Source: Comamonas koreensis (GTDB taxonomy: Bacteria > Pseudomonadota > Gammaproteobacteria > Burkholderiales > Burkholderiaceae_C). Taken from it: DNA of 64,000 nt. The notes under the pieces are model-generated. The model saw only the letters and a program-made list of their open reading frames with translations, did no database searches and had not been told where the DNA came from. Each line of letters opens with the position of its first letter. Position 1 is the stretch's first letter. A program made the translations under genes and the position numbers. This document shows positions 36,118 through 45,137 of this stretch, piece by piece. The DNA is taken from the NCBI RefSeq assembly GCF_014076495.1, contig NZ_CP043575.1, positions 4,278,001 to 4,342,000 on the forward strand, in the 5' to 3' direction.

Positions 36118-37038
36118 ATGTCGGAAAACCAGCATTTGATCATCTCCTACGCAGCCACGGACGAGCCGGGCTGCCAGCAAGCCTTGCAGGCGCTCCCCCT
36201 GCCGAACCTGCAACGCCTGCTCAAGCGGTGGTCTGTCAGCGCCAGCGACAACGGCGCGCTGGAAGATTTTGCCCCGCCCCATGAACGCGTGCTGGCCAAG
36301 GCTTTGGGCCTGCCGCCCAAGGCCACACCCTGGGCTGCGCTGCAGCAACTGCAAAACGGCCAGGCGCCGGGCGATGCCGCCTGGGCCTTTCTCTCGCCCT
36401 GCCACTGGCAGATCTCGCCCGACCAGGTGCGCATGAGCGACCTTTCTGCCGCGCAGATGAGCGAGGACGAATCGCGCAGCCTGCTGGCCATCATGGCGCC
36501 CTGGTTCAGCGAAGACGGCATTGCGCTGGTCTACGACCGGCCCGACCGCTGGCTGGCGCGTGGCCCCGTGCTTGCGCAGCTCGATACTGCGGCGCTCGAC
36601 CGCATTGCGCTGCGCGATGTGCGGCCCTGGCTGCCCGACAAGGCCCAAGCGGCGGTACTCCAGCGCCTGCAGACCGAGATGCAGATGCTGCTCTACACCC
36701 ATGCCTTCAGCGACGCACGCGAGGCCAGTGGCCGCGCGCCCATCAATTCGTTCTGGGTGCATGGCGCTGGCGCCCTGCCCGCCGGCTACCAACTGCCCGC
36801 CCAGACGCCGGTGCTGAACATCACGCTGCGCGACAGCGCCCTGGTGGGGGATTGGCGCAGCTGGCAGCAGCAGTGGCAGCAGCTGGATGCGACACTGGCC
36901 TCCACCGCGTGGAGCCAGATCAGCCTGTGCGGCGAGAAAAATGCCATCACGCTGGCGCCCCCGGCCCCCGGCTGGCTACCCCAAATCAAGCAATGGCTGG
37001 CTCCGACCAAGCCCATGGCGCTTCTAAGTTCTTTATGA
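36118..37038 (+). CDS. RpfE-like protein of unknown function upstream of recJ
   Basis: 306 residues resembling proteins annotated as RpfE-type regulators or, less plausibly, phosphoglycerate mutase, which often precede recJ in Burkholderiales. I see no phosphatase motif, signal peptide or membrane segment. Recognisable stretches are LSPCHWQISPDQVRM (about residue 91) and INSFWVHGAG (about 209). The stop overlaps the recJ start by four bases, implying coupling. The molecular role is unknown. Confidence 0.7.
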   Translation: MSENQHLIISYAATDEPGCQQALQALPLPNLQRLLKRWSVSASDNGALEDFAPPHERVLAKALGLPPKATPWAALQQLQNGQAPGDAAWAFLSPCHWQISPDQVRMSDLSAAQMSEDESRSLLAIMAPWFSEDGIALVYDRPDRWLARGPVLAQLDTAALDRIALRDVRPWLPDKAQAAVLQRLQTEMQMLLYTHAFSDAREASGRAPINSFWVHGAGALPAGYQLPAQTPVLNITLRDSALVGDWRSWQQQWQQLDATLASTAWSQISLCGEKNAITLAPPAPGWLPQIKQWLAPTKPMALLSSL

Positions 37039-38750
37039 AAATTCTGGCCCGAGATATTCCCCCGCGCACCGTCTGGGCGCTGGAGCAGGCAGGCGTGCAC
37101 CCGCTGCTCGCCCGCCTGTTTGCCGCGCGCGGTGTGCAGGCCGCTGCTGAGCTGGACGATGGCCTGGCGCAGCTGCTGCCGCCCGCTGGCCTGCTGGGCA
37201 CGCGCGAGGCGGCGCTGCTGCTGGCCGATGCGATTGGCCGCCAGCAGCGCATCTGCGTCGTGGCCGATTACGACTGCGACGGCGCCACCGCCTGCGCCGT
37301 GGCCCTGCGCGGCCTGCGCATGTTGGGCGCCCAGCAGGTCAGCTACCTGGTGCCCGACCGCGTGGTCGATGGCTATGGCCTGACGGCAGCGATTGCCGAG
37401 CGCGTGCACCAGCAAGGCGCGCAGGTGCTGGTGACCGTGGACAACGGCATTGCCAGCGTGGACGGCGTGGCGCGTGCCAAGGCGCTGGGCATGACGGTGA
37501 TCGTCACCGACCACCACCTGCCGGCAGCCACCCTGCCGGCGGCCGATGCCATCGTCAATCCCAACCAGCCCGGCTGCAGCTTTGCCAGCAAGGCCATGGC
37601 CGGTGTCGGCGTGATGTTCTATGTGCTGATGGCCTTGCGCGCCGAGTTGCGCGATCGCGGTGCCTTTGCCGACATGGCCCAGCCGCGCCTGGACAGCCTG
37701 CTGCCGCTGGTGGCACTGGGCACCGTCGCCGATGTGGTCAAGCTCGATGCCAACAACCGCCGCCTGGTGGCCCAGGGCCTGCGCCGCATCCGCGCCGGCC
37801 ATATGCCCCCGGGCCTGGGCGCACTCTTCTCGGCCGCCAGCCGGCGCGCGGCCACCGCCAGCACCTTTGACTTTGGTTTTGCGCTGGGCCCGCGCATCAA
37901 TGCCGCCGGGCGCCTGGCCGACATGACCATCGGCATCGAATGCCTGCTGACCGACGACACCTTGCTGGCCGACACCCTGGCGCGCCAGCTCGACGCCATC
38001 AACCGCGAGCGCCGCGATATCGAGACGGGCATGCGCGAGCACGCGATGCTGCTGGCAGAGGCCTTGTTTGAAGAAGGCACCGAGCCGCCACCGGCTGTGA
38101 GCGTGTTTGACCCGGACTTCCACGAAGGCGTGGTGGGCATCGTTGCCTCGCGCATCAAGGACAAGCTGCACCGCCCAAGCTTTGTGTTTGCCGCCAGCAG
38201 CGCACCGGGCCATGAGCATGAGCTCAAGGGCTCGGGCCGCTCGATCCCCGGCTTCCATCTGCGCGATGCGCTGGACCTGGTGGCCAAGCGCCACCCAGGC
38301 GTGCTGATCAAGTTCGGCGGCCATGCGATGGCGGCGGGCTGCACGATTGCGCTGGACGATTTCGAGGTGTTTGAGCAGGCCCTCGCCCAGGTTGCGCAGG
38401 AATGGCTCGATGAGCGCACGCTCACCCGCCAGCTGGAGACCGATGGCCCGCTGCCGGTGCAGTTTCGCCATGCCGAGACCGTGGACACGCTCAACAGCCA
38501 GGTCTGGGGCCAGGGCTTTGCGCCGCCCACCTTCAGCGAAGAGCTGGAGATCGTCAGCCAGCGCCTGGTGGGGGAAAAACATTTGTCGCTGAAGCTGCGC
38601 CACCATGGCGAGATGGTGGACGGCATCTGGTTTGGCCATACCGAGCCACTGCCGGCCAAGGTGCTGCTGGCCTACCGGCTGGACATCAATGAATGGCAGG
38701 GCCAGCGCAAGCTGCAGTTCCTGGTCGAAGGCGCGCAGCTGCCCAGCTGA
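37035..38750 (+). CDS. recJ: Single-stranded-DNA-specific 5'-3' exonuclease RecJ
   Basis: 571 residues. DHH motif one is VVADYDCDG (D78, D80, D82), the DHH triad is at 159-161 (TDHHLP), and the DHHA1 domain has LGPRINAAGR and GGHAMAAG. RecJ degrades single strands during recombination and mismatch repair. The start is ATG 37035, overlapping the preceding stop (ATGA); upstream in-frame sequence belongs to the RpfE-like gene. The 294-base gap after it shows only AT-rich patches before the next gene. Confidence 0.94.
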   Translation: MKILARDIPPRTVWALEQAGVHPLLARLFAARGVQAAAELDDGLAQLLPPAGLLGTREAALLLADAIGRQQRICVVADYDCDGATACAVALRGLRMLGAQQVSYLVPDRVVDGYGLTAAIAERVHQQGAQVLVTVDNGIASVDGVARAKALGMTVIVTDHHLPAATLPAADAIVNPNQPGCSFASKAMAGVGVMFYVLMALRAELRDRGAFADMAQPRLDSLLPLVALGTVADVVKLDANNRRLVAQGLRRIRAGHMPPGLGALFSAASRRAATASTFDFGFALGPRINAAGRLADMTIGIECLLTDDTLLADTLARQLDAINRERRDIETGMREHAMLLAEALFEEGTEPPPAVSVFDPDFHEGVVGIVASRIKDKLHRPSFVFAASSAPGHEHELKGSGRSIPGFHLRDALDLVAKRHPGVLIKFGGHAMAAGCTIALDDFEVFEQALAQVAQEWLDERTLTRQLETDGPLPVQFRHAETVDTLNSQVWGQGFAPPTFSEELEIVSQRLVGEKHLSLKLRHHGEMVDGIWFGHTEPLPAKVLLAYRLDINEWQGQRKLQFLVEGAQLPS

Positions 38751-39044
38751 GCGGGGCCGGGGATTTGAGGGGCCGCAAGACTTTACTAAAAGTTAAGGAA
38801 ATAGCGCGAATGCGGAAGACCTGGGTCACCGTAATTTTCTAAAATACGCGCCGCAGTCGCCCGTGCACAAGATCCGTGTTGCACTGGCATTCTGACCATG
38901 GGGTGCACGGCGGGACGGGCTGGCCTTCCAGTCCGGCACGGGCCCGGGCGCCAGTACTCGGCCACCCCATGGGTTTGATTGTTAATTTAATATCAGTCAT
39001 AGGCTAGATACTTTCTAGATGGCTGTGAAGCACCAAGACATTCC

Positions 39045-40304
39045 ATGAGCAATATTTCCGTGGCCGTGCTGGGCGCCGGCATGGTGGGCGTTGCCAGCGC
39101 ATTGGCGCTGCAGAAAAAGGGTTTTCGCGTCACCTTGCTGGACCGGCTGGCCCCTGGCGAAGAGACCTCGTACGGTAACGCCGGGGTGATCGCGCGCAGC
39201 TCGCTGATGCCCTTCAACAACCCCAGCCTCTGGGGCAACCTGCCGGTGCTGCTGAAAAACCAGAGCGCCGGCTTTCGCTACCAGGCCCGCTTTCTGCTGC
39301 AGAACCTGGGCTGGGCCGCGCGCTTTGTCGCCCAGGCCCGCACCCAGGTGTTTGAGGAAACCACCACCGCGCTCGACAGCCTCATCCGCCTGTCGATGAA
39401 CGAGCATGCCCAGCTGCTGCGCGCCAGCGGCGCGGCCCACCGCATGCGCGACAACGGCTGGATGTTTCTCTACCGCCAGTCCAGTGCCTTTGCCGGCGGC
39501 GCGCTGGCGCGCGAGCGCATGGCGCACTTCGGCGTGGCCACCGAGGTGCTCGAGCGCGACCACATCCGCCAGCTGGAGCCGGCCCTGAACCCGATTTTTG
39601 AGCGCGCGCTGTGGATCAAGGACAGCTGGTCGGTCGACAGCCCCGGCGACGTCGTCAAGGCCTATGCCGAGCTGTTCCGCAAGCAGGGCGGCCAGTATGC
39701 GCAGGCGCGCATCAAGACCGTCGAGCCGCTGGCCGGCAGCCGCTGGCGCATCCGCGCCGATGGTGCGCACGATGGCCTGGAGGCCGACCGCGTGGTGGTC
39801 GCGCTGGGCCCCTGGAGCCGCCAGTTCATGGCGACCCTGGGCGTGAAGGTGCCGATGGCCTATGAGCGCGGCTACCACATGCACTTTGCGCCGCCCGCGT
39901 CCTGCAATATCTCGCGCCCGGTCTATGACACCGCCGGCGCCTATGTGCTCAGCCCGATGGAGCAAGGCCTGCGCCTGACCAGTGGCGTGGAACTGACCGA
40001 TATCGACGCCCCCGCCAACCCGGTGCAGCTGGGCCTGGCCGAAGCCGCTGCCCGCGAGGCGATCGACATGGGCCAGGCGCTGGAGCCCGCGCCCTGGATG
40101 GGCAGCCGCCCCACCCTGCCCGACAGCCGTCCCATCATTGGCGCGATGCCGGGCCAGCGCAACCTCTGGCTGGCCTTTGGCCACCAGCACATCGGCTTTA
40201 GCACCGGGCCGGGCACGGGCGCCATTTTGGCGGCGCTGATGCGCGGCGACGATGCACCGGTCGATGTGCGCCCGTTCCGCGCCGAGCGTTATCTCAAGGG
40301 CTAA
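39045..40304 (+). CDS. FAD-dependent D-amino-acid dehydrogenase (DadA-like)
   Basis: 419 residues with the FAD motif VLGAGMVG near residues 7-14 and the DadA-type ETSYGNAGVIARSS segment. The C-terminal FAD loop is GHQHIGFSTGPGTG. It probably oxidises a D-amino or imino acid. It faces a racemase, an AsnC regulator and a polar amino-acid ABC transporter encoded on the opposite strand. It shares the DadA family with 12782-14059 but differs clearly in sequence. Confidence 0.86.
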   Translation: MSNISVAVLGAGMVGVASALALQKKGFRVTLLDRLAPGEETSYGNAGVIARSSLMPFNNPSLWGNLPVLLKNQSAGFRYQARFLLQNLGWAARFVAQARTQVFEETTTALDSLIRLSMNEHAQLLRASGAAHRMRDNGWMFLYRQSSAFAGGALARERMAHFGVATEVLERDHIRQLEPALNPIFERALWIKDSWSVDSPGDVVKAYAELFRKQGGQYAQARIKTVEPLAGSRWRIRADGAHDGLEADRVVVALGPWSRQFMATLGVKVPMAYERGYHMHFAPPASCNISRPVYDTAGAYVLSPMEQGLRLTSGVELTDIDAPANPVQLGLAEAAAREAIDMGQALEPAPWMGSRPTLPDSRPIIGAMPGQRNLWLAFGHQHIGFSTGPGTGAILAALMRGDDAPVDVRPFRAERYLKG

Positions 40305-40320
40305 AGAACTTCTGTAATTA

Positions 40321-40343
40321 CGCCCGGGCCGCATGGCCGGGCG
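40321..40343. terminator. GC-rich hairpin between convergent genes
   Basis: Arms cgcccgg (40321-40327) and ccgggcg (40337-40343) form a stem between the convergent DadA-like and racemase genes. There is no T run, so termination strength is doubtful. Confidence 0.35.
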
Positions 40344-40361
40344 CTTCAGGCCTGGCCAGAA

Positions 40362-41042
40362 TCAGGCGGGCAGCGCCGCCCAGCGCTGCGCCAGCAGGCT
40401 CACCACATCATGCACTGGCAGCCCGGTGGCGCGCGCCACGGCATCGCGGTAGACGGGCATATTCGTGCACTCCAGCACGATCGATCCCAGCTGCGGATGG
40501 GCCTGGCACAGTGCAACGGCAGCGGCCACCACATCGCGCTCGGCCTGGGCGATGTCCATCTCCAATTCATTGCCGAGAATGCGCCTGGCAAATTCCCCCT
40601 CCGGCGCCACGCCTTGCACGGGGGTGCCTTCGGGCACGCCTGCGGCAGCCAGAATGCGCGGCGTGAGGCTGGCAGCGGCAATCGTGACCACACCGGGCCG
40701 GGGCAGCTGCGCGCACTGCAGCAGGCTGGAGCTGACCACGGGCACATCGACGCTGCTGGCCAGCAGCTCCTGGTAGGCGGCCAGAAAGCCGCAGCTGGTG
40801 GTGATCAGCGCCGCGCCTTGCGCCTGCATTGCGCGGGCCGCATCGACAAAGGGCTGCACAAAGCGGGGATCGGCCTCGCGCACGATCTTGGCGGGCGAGG
40901 CGCCTTGCACCTTGTGCATCTGCACGGGGATGCCCAGCGCTGCCCAGGTCTGCAGGTTGCCGATGTCCCCGGGCGGGCGCGGGAACTGGGTGTCGAGCAT
41001 CAGGATGCCGAGGAAAGGCACAGAGGCAGTGGCGGGCAACAT
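40362..41042 (-). CDS. Aspartate/glutamate racemase-family protein with both catalytic cysteines
   Basis: 226 residues. The acid-base cysteines of the family are both present: C84 in TTSCGF and C192 in LECTNMP. It therefore should be an active racemase or isomerase of an amino or hydroxy acid, unlike the gene at 12131-12778. It lies nine bases downstream of the AsnC-type regulator in the same direction, and with the facing DadA-like dehydrogenase it suggests interconversion and oxidation of a D-amino acid. Confidence 0.82.
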   Translation of the reverse strand: MLPATASVPFLGILMLDTQFPRPPGDIGNLQTWAALGIPVQMHKVQGASPAKIVREADPRFVQPFVDAARAMQAQGAALITTSCGFLAAYQELLASSVDVPVVSSSLLQCAQLPRPGVVTIAAASLTPRILAAAGVPEGTPVQGVAPEGEFARRILGNELEMDIAQAERDVVAAAVALCQAHPQLGSIVLECTNMPVYRDAVARATGLPVHDVVSLLAQRWAALPA

Positions 41043-41050
41043 GGGCAGGT

Positions 41051-41521
41051 TCAGTCAAGCAGGGGCAGCGCCGGCAGTGCGCCACGGCGGTCGATCTTGC
41101 GGCTCAGCACCACCGAGGTGTAGGTCTGGCGAATGCCTTCGATCAGGCCGATGCGGTCGAGCAAGGCATCGAGCTTTTCGTTGGAGTCGCAGCGCAAAAA
41201 GATCATGTAGTCATGCTGGCCGGAGACGGCCGAGACCTCTTCGACCTCGGGGATGCTCTCGAGCACCTGCATGACCGCCTGGGCGGTCTTGGGCATCACG
41301 CTGATGCCGCAGTAGGCGCGCACGGCCGACTGCTCGAGCTTGGAGCCCAGGCGCACGCCGTAGCCGGCAATGACGCCTTCTTTTTCGAGGCGCGCAATGC
41401 GGGCAACCACCGTCGTGCGCGCCAGGTTGAGCTTGCGCGCCAGCTTGGCCGTGGACTCGCGGGCGTCAGCCTGCAACAGTGCCAGCAGCTTGCGGTCAAT
41501 ATCGTCGAGTCGAAAATCCAT
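41051..41521 (-). CDS. Lrp/AsnC-family transcriptional regulator
   Basis: 156 residues: an N-terminal helix-turn-helix (about 4-55, LDDIDRKLLALLQADAR then ARTTVVARIARLEKEG) and a C-terminal RAM/AsnC ligand-binding domain (about 65-145). It likely senses an amino acid and controls the adjacent racemase, ABC transporter and perhaps DadA-like genes. It sits 18 bases after the ABC ATPase gene. Confidence 0.9.
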   Translation of the reverse strand: MDFRLDDIDRKLLALLQADARESTAKLARKLNLARTTVVARIARLEKEGVIAGYGVRLGSKLEQSAVRAYCGISVMPKTAQAVMQVLESIPEVEEVSAVSGQHDYMIFLRCDSNEKLDALLDRIGLIEGIRQTYTSVVLSRKIDRRGALPALPLLD

Positions 41522-41539
41522 GGTTCTCCTCCCTGCTGG

Positions 41540-42313
41540 TTAGGCGGTGTGGCCGATGATGCGGCCCAGAAAGCTGCGCGTGGCCTCGTGCTGCGGGTTG
41601 TCGATCACCTGCGCGGGCGGGCCCTCCTCAACCACCACACCATCGCGCATGAAGACGACCTTGTCGGCCACCTCGCGGGCAAAGGCGATCTCGTGGGTCA
41701 CCAGGATCATGGTCATGCCGTCGCGCGCCAGCGACTGGATGACCTGGAGCACCTCGCCGACCAGCTCGGGGTCGAGCGCGGAGGTGGCCTCGTCAAACAG
41801 CATCACGCTGGGCTGCATGGCCAGCGCGCGGGCAATGGCCACGCGCTGCTTTTGGCCGCCCGAGAGCTGGTCGGGCATCATCTGCACGCGCTCGGCCAGA
41901 CCCACCTTTTGCAGCAGGGCCGTAGCGCGGGCCTGGGCTTCGGGCTTGCTGATGCGCAGCACCGTGAGCGGGCCTTCCATGACGTTTTGCAGCACCGTCA
42001 TGTGCGGGAACAGGTTGAAATGCTGGAACACCATGCCGGTGCGTGCACGAAAGCCCGCCAGCACCTTGTCCTTGGGCAGCTGGGTCTGCTTGCCGCTGAA
42101 GGCCAGCGACTGCGCATCGACGCGGATGTCGCCGCCATCGGGCACGGTCAGCAGGTTGATGCAGCGCAGCAAGGTGGACTTGCCCGAGCCCGACGGCCCG
42201 ATAAGCGCCACCACCTGGCCCCGGTTCACATCCAGGCAGATGTCCTTGAGAACATCGAGCTTGCCAAAGGATTTCTTGAGGCCACGAATACAAATGAGCG
42301 GTTGGTCTTGCAT
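41540..42313 (-). CDS. Polar amino-acid ABC transporter ATP-binding protein
   Basis: 257 residues of the GlnQ/HisP group. Walker A GPSGSGKS is at 39-46, the signature LSGGQKQRV mid-protein, Walker B MLFDEATSALDPE and switch VTHEIAFAREVAD. It energises import with the permease gene that ends one base before its start. The substrate is a polar amino acid of unknown identity. Confidence 0.92.
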   Translation of the reverse strand: MQDQPLICIRGLKKSFGKLDVLKDICLDVNRGQVVALIGPSGSGKSTLLRCINLLTVPDGGDIRVDAQSLAFSGKQTQLPKDKVLAGFRARTGMVFQHFNLFPHMTVLQNVMEGPLTVLRISKPEAQARATALLQKVGLAERVQMMPDQLSGGQKQRVAIARALAMQPSVMLFDEATSALDPELVGEVLQVIQSLARDGMTMILVTHEIAFAREVADKVVFMRDGVVVEEGPPAQVIDNPQHEATRSFLGRIIGHTA

Positions 42314-42314
42314 C

Positions 42315-42983
42315 TCAGGCCTCCTTGCCGGCCGATGTGCCGTGCTCCAGGCGCTTGGCCCACAAGGTCACAGGGAAAAGAATCACGAAATAGGTGATGG
42401 CGATGAAGGTGTAGACCTCCAGCGGGCGGTAGGTGTCATGCGCGATCACCTGGCCCTGGTAGAGCAGATCGGGCACGGCCAGCACCATCAGCAGCGAGGT
42501 GTTCTTGAGCTGCAGGATCGACTGGTTGACCAGCGGCGGAATCATCTTGCGGAAAGCCTGGGGCAGGATCACGCGGCGCATCACCTGGCCGCGCGTCATG
42601 CCAATGGCCTGGCCCGCTTCGGTCTGGCCGATATCGGTGGAGATGATGCCGCCGCGGATGATTTCGGAATAGAAGGCGCCGCCGTACAGCGACAGGCACA
42701 GCGCAGCGGCCACGGGCGCGCTCATCTCGATGCCGGTGAGCACGGGCAGCGCGTAGTAGAACCACACCAGCTGCACCAGCACCGGCGTGCAGCGGAAGAC
42801 CTCGACAAAGGCGCGCAGCGGCGCCGTGACGATCTTGTTGCTCGACAGGCGCCCCAGGCCAGCAACCAGCCCGACCGCAAGGCCCCCCAGGATACAGATC
42901 ACCGTGAACAGCAAGGTGTAGCCCACGCCGCCGACCAGCAGCATGCGGTACTTCCACAGGAAACTAAAGTCCCACTCGTACAT
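42315..42983 (-). CDS. Polar amino-acid ABC transporter permease (HisM/GlnP type)
   Basis: 222 residues with five predicted helices. The EAA-loop motif is present as EAGQAIGMTRGQVMRRVILPQAFR, here quoted only to its core EAGQAIGMTRGQ (about residue 122). Only one permease gene is present, so it probably works as a homodimer. It lies between the substrate-binding protein and ATPase genes and is preceded by two stem-loops. Confidence 0.9.
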   Translation of the reverse strand: MYEWDFSFLWKYRMLLVGGVGYTLLFTVICILGGLAVGLVAGLGRLSSNKIVTAPLRAFVEVFRCTPVLVQLVWFYYALPVLTGIEMSAPVAAALCLSLYGGAFYSEIIRGGIISTDIGQTEAGQAIGMTRGQVMRRVILPQAFRKMIPPLVNQSILQLKNTSLLMVLAVPDLLYQGQVIAHDTYRPLEVYTFIAITYFVILFPVTLWAKRLEHGTSAGKEA

Positions 42984-43006
42984 AAATCAATCTACCTTTA
43001 ACGCAT

Positions 43007-43068
43007 ACACCCCGGAGGCAGCACGCGGCTGCAACCGGGGTGTTTCACATGGGCACCACGCCCATGTG
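43007..43068 (-). promoter_or_regulatory. Two consecutive stem-loops between the binding-protein and permease genes
   Basis: The first stem pairs 43007-43015 (acaccccgg) with 43035-43043 (ccggggtgt), with a smaller gcag/ctgc pairing inside. The second pairs 43047-43055 (cacatgggc) with 43060-43068 (gcccatgtg). Neither has a T tract, so they are more likely RNA-stabilising or attenuating structures that let the binding protein be made in excess over the membrane subunits. Confidence 0.55.
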
Positions 43069-43077
43069 GACCAACCA

Positions 43078-43917
43078 TCAGAACTTGACTTCCTTGGGGA
43101 AGGAATCGGCCTTGACGCCAGCGAGCTTTTCCATGTTCTTGAGCACCACGGACTGGATCTCGCCCTTGGAGCGGGCTTCTTCCAGCCAGGCATTGACGGC
43201 GTTTTCGAAGTCCTTGTTCGGCTCCTTGCGCAGGCCCACGTTGGTGTTGGCCGTCTCGACCGGCGTTGGCACATAGACTGTGCCCACATCGGGGCGCTTG
43301 GCCACCAGTGGCTGCGACAGCAGCACCACCAGCACCTGGCAGTCGGAGCGGCCGGTTTGCACCGACATCGTCGCCGCGCCCGAGCTCTCCAGACGCGAAA
43401 TATTGGCCTTGGGCAGCGCGCGGGTGGCGAACTGGTCCTGGTTGGAGCCGATATCCACCACCACCTTGGCATCGGGGTTGTTCAGCTGCTCCCAGGTCTG
43501 CACCGGGGCATGGCCCTTTTTGCAGACGGCCGTGAAGGTGTTGTTGAGCAAGGGCTTGGAGAAGTTGACCACTTCCATGCGCTGGGGGGTCGGGGCCATC
43601 GCGAACATCAGGTCGATCTTGTTGGCCTGCAGGTCCAGCACGGCATTGCCCCAGGTGGTCTCGACGAACTTGACGTTCACGCCGAGCTTCTTGGCCAGGC
43701 TCTCGCCAAAGTCAGGGCCAAAGCCTTCCCACTTCTGCGTCACCAGGTCCTTGCTGAAGTAGGGGATCGCACCCGCAACGGTGCCCACGCGCAGCTCTTT
43801 GGTGCGCTTGACGCGGTCCATCGTGGACTCACCGCTTTGCGCCAGGGCCGCGCCAGCCACCGATACACCTGCGACCACCAAGGCGGCTGCACCCATCCAC
43901 TTTTTGACAGAAAACAT
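43078..43917 (-). CDS. Amino-acid ABC transporter substrate-binding protein (family 3)
   Basis: 279 residues with a Sec signal peptide (cleavage near ALAQ, residues 23-26). The mature protein begins with the SBP family-3 pattern RTKELRVGTVAGAIPYF and has the DLMFAMAPTPQRMEVVNFS hinge region. It delivers an amino acid to the adjacent permease/ATPase. GAGG lies about eight bases before the ATG. Confidence 0.9.
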   Translation of the reverse strand: MFSVKKWMGAAALVVAGVSVAGAALAQSGESTMDRVKRTKELRVGTVAGAIPYFSKDLVTQKWEGFGPDFGESLAKKLGVNVKFVETTWGNAVLDLQANKIDLMFAMAPTPQRMEVVNFSKPLLNNTFTAVCKKGHAPVQTWEQLNNPDAKVVVDIGSNQDQFATRALPKANISRLESSGAATMSVQTGRSDCQVLVVLLSQPLVAKRPDVGTVYVPTPVETANTNVGLRKEPNKDFENAVNAWLEEARSKGEIQSVVLKNMEKLAGVKADSFPKEVKF

Positions 43918-43971
43918 CTACGTATCCTCTAGACGCAGCGAAAACGGGCTGCGCGACCGTGAAAAACCGAC

Positions 43972-44000
43972 AGTGTATTCCTGTTAAAAACCCTAGTAAA
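43972..44000 (-). promoter_or_regulatory. Candidate sigma-70 promoter of the ABC transporter operon
   Basis: On the minus strand TTTACT (44000-43995) and TACACT (43977-43972) are separated by 17 bases; each matches the consensus at four of six positions. The start point would give a leader of about 45-50 bases. Upstream, around 44020-44060, an AT-rich inverted repeat (tttcg with cgaaa flanked by attg/caat) could be an activator or AsnC site. The rest of the 43918-44192 gap shows nothing else. Confidence 0.4.
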
Positions 44001-44192
44001 AAACACAAAACGTCGAGATGCATTGTTATTTTCGTCAAATCGGCGAAACAATGACAATTTAAGGGTTAATACTGACATTTCAGAGACAGCAGACGCCGGA
44101 AAACCGCGCATTCCCCAGGATGCTGCGCCGGGTCTGACACGCTGGGCGCGGCTCGCGGCCTACAATGGTTCGCTATTACCCTAGCCAAATTC

Positions 44193-45080
44193 ATGCCAGA
44201 CATGCTGAACGCCGATCTGCACTGCCACTCCACGTTTTCCGACGGCACCCTGAGCCCGGAAGCGCTGGCGCAGCGTGCGCGCGAGCGCGGTGTGCAGCTG
44301 TGGGCGCTCACCGACCATGACGAGGTCAGCGGCCTGGACCGGGCGAGCGCCGCTGCCGCCCAGCAGCAGCTGGCGTTTTTGAGCGGCGTGGAGATCTCGG
44401 TCAGCTTTGGCGAAACCACGGTGCACATCGTGGGGCTGGGCTTTGACTGGCAGCACCCCGGCTTGCGCGCCGGGCTGGCCCGCACACGCGGTGGCCGCGA
44501 ACAACGCGCCCGCGACATGGCCGCTGGCCTGGAAAAAGTGGGTATCGGTGGCGCATATGAGGGCGCGCTGCGCTATGTGGGCAACCCCGATCTGATCTCG
44601 CGCACGCACTTTGCGCGCTTTTTGGTGGATACGCGGGTCTGCCGCGATCCGGCCGAGGTGTTTCGCCACTACCTGGTCGAAGGCAAACCCGGCTTTGTGC
44701 CCCACCGCTGGGCCCGGCTGCAGGATGCGGTGCAGTGGATCGTGCAAGCGGGCGGCATGGCCGTCATTGCCCACCCGGCGCGCTACCACTTGAATGGCGG
44801 CGAAGAGCATGCGCTGTTCTCGTCCTTCAAGGACTATGGCGGCCAAGGCGTGGAAGTGGTCACCGGCAGCCACTTTCCGCATGAATACACCACCTACGCG
44901 GACATGGCCAAGAGCTTTGACTTTTATGCCTCGCGTGGCTGCGATTTTCACAGCCCGGGGGAATCGGGTACCGATTTTGGTGCCCTGCCCCCGCTGCCCA
45001 GCGGGGTGCAACCCGTCTGGCAGGCGCTGGAGGGGCGCATTGTGCACCCCCGCCCACCGCCGCAGGGCCTTGCCCATTGA
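44193..45080 (+). CDS. PHP-domain phosphatase/exonuclease (RNase AM / YciV-TrpH type)
   Basis: 295 residues of the PHP metal-dependent phosphoesterase family. Motifs are ADLHCHSTFSDG (residues 7-18), TDHDEVSG and AHPARY, giving the trinuclear metal site. E. coli YciV hydrolyses 3',5'-nucleoside bisphosphates and trims short RNA ends. The next gene is yciO-like, the same neighbour as in E. coli, which supports the assignment. ATG 44202 is an alternative start. Confidence 0.88.
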   Translation: MPDMLNADLHCHSTFSDGTLSPEALAQRARERGVQLWALTDHDEVSGLDRASAAAAQQQLAFLSGVEISVSFGETTVHIVGLGFDWQHPGLRAGLARTRGGREQRARDMAAGLEKVGIGGAYEGALRYVGNPDLISRTHFARFLVDTRVCRDPAEVFRHYLVEGKPGFVPHRWARLQDAVQWIVQAGGMAVIAHPARYHLNGGEEHALFSSFKDYGGQGVEVVTGSHFPHEYTTYADMAKSFDFYASRGCDFHSPGESGTDFGALPPLPSGVQPVWQALEGRIVHPRPPPQGLAH

Positions 45081-45137
45081 TCCAGGCGCCCTGCAGCCGC
45101 ACGGCAGCCCCACGATAACAAAAGCAACAGCAACACC

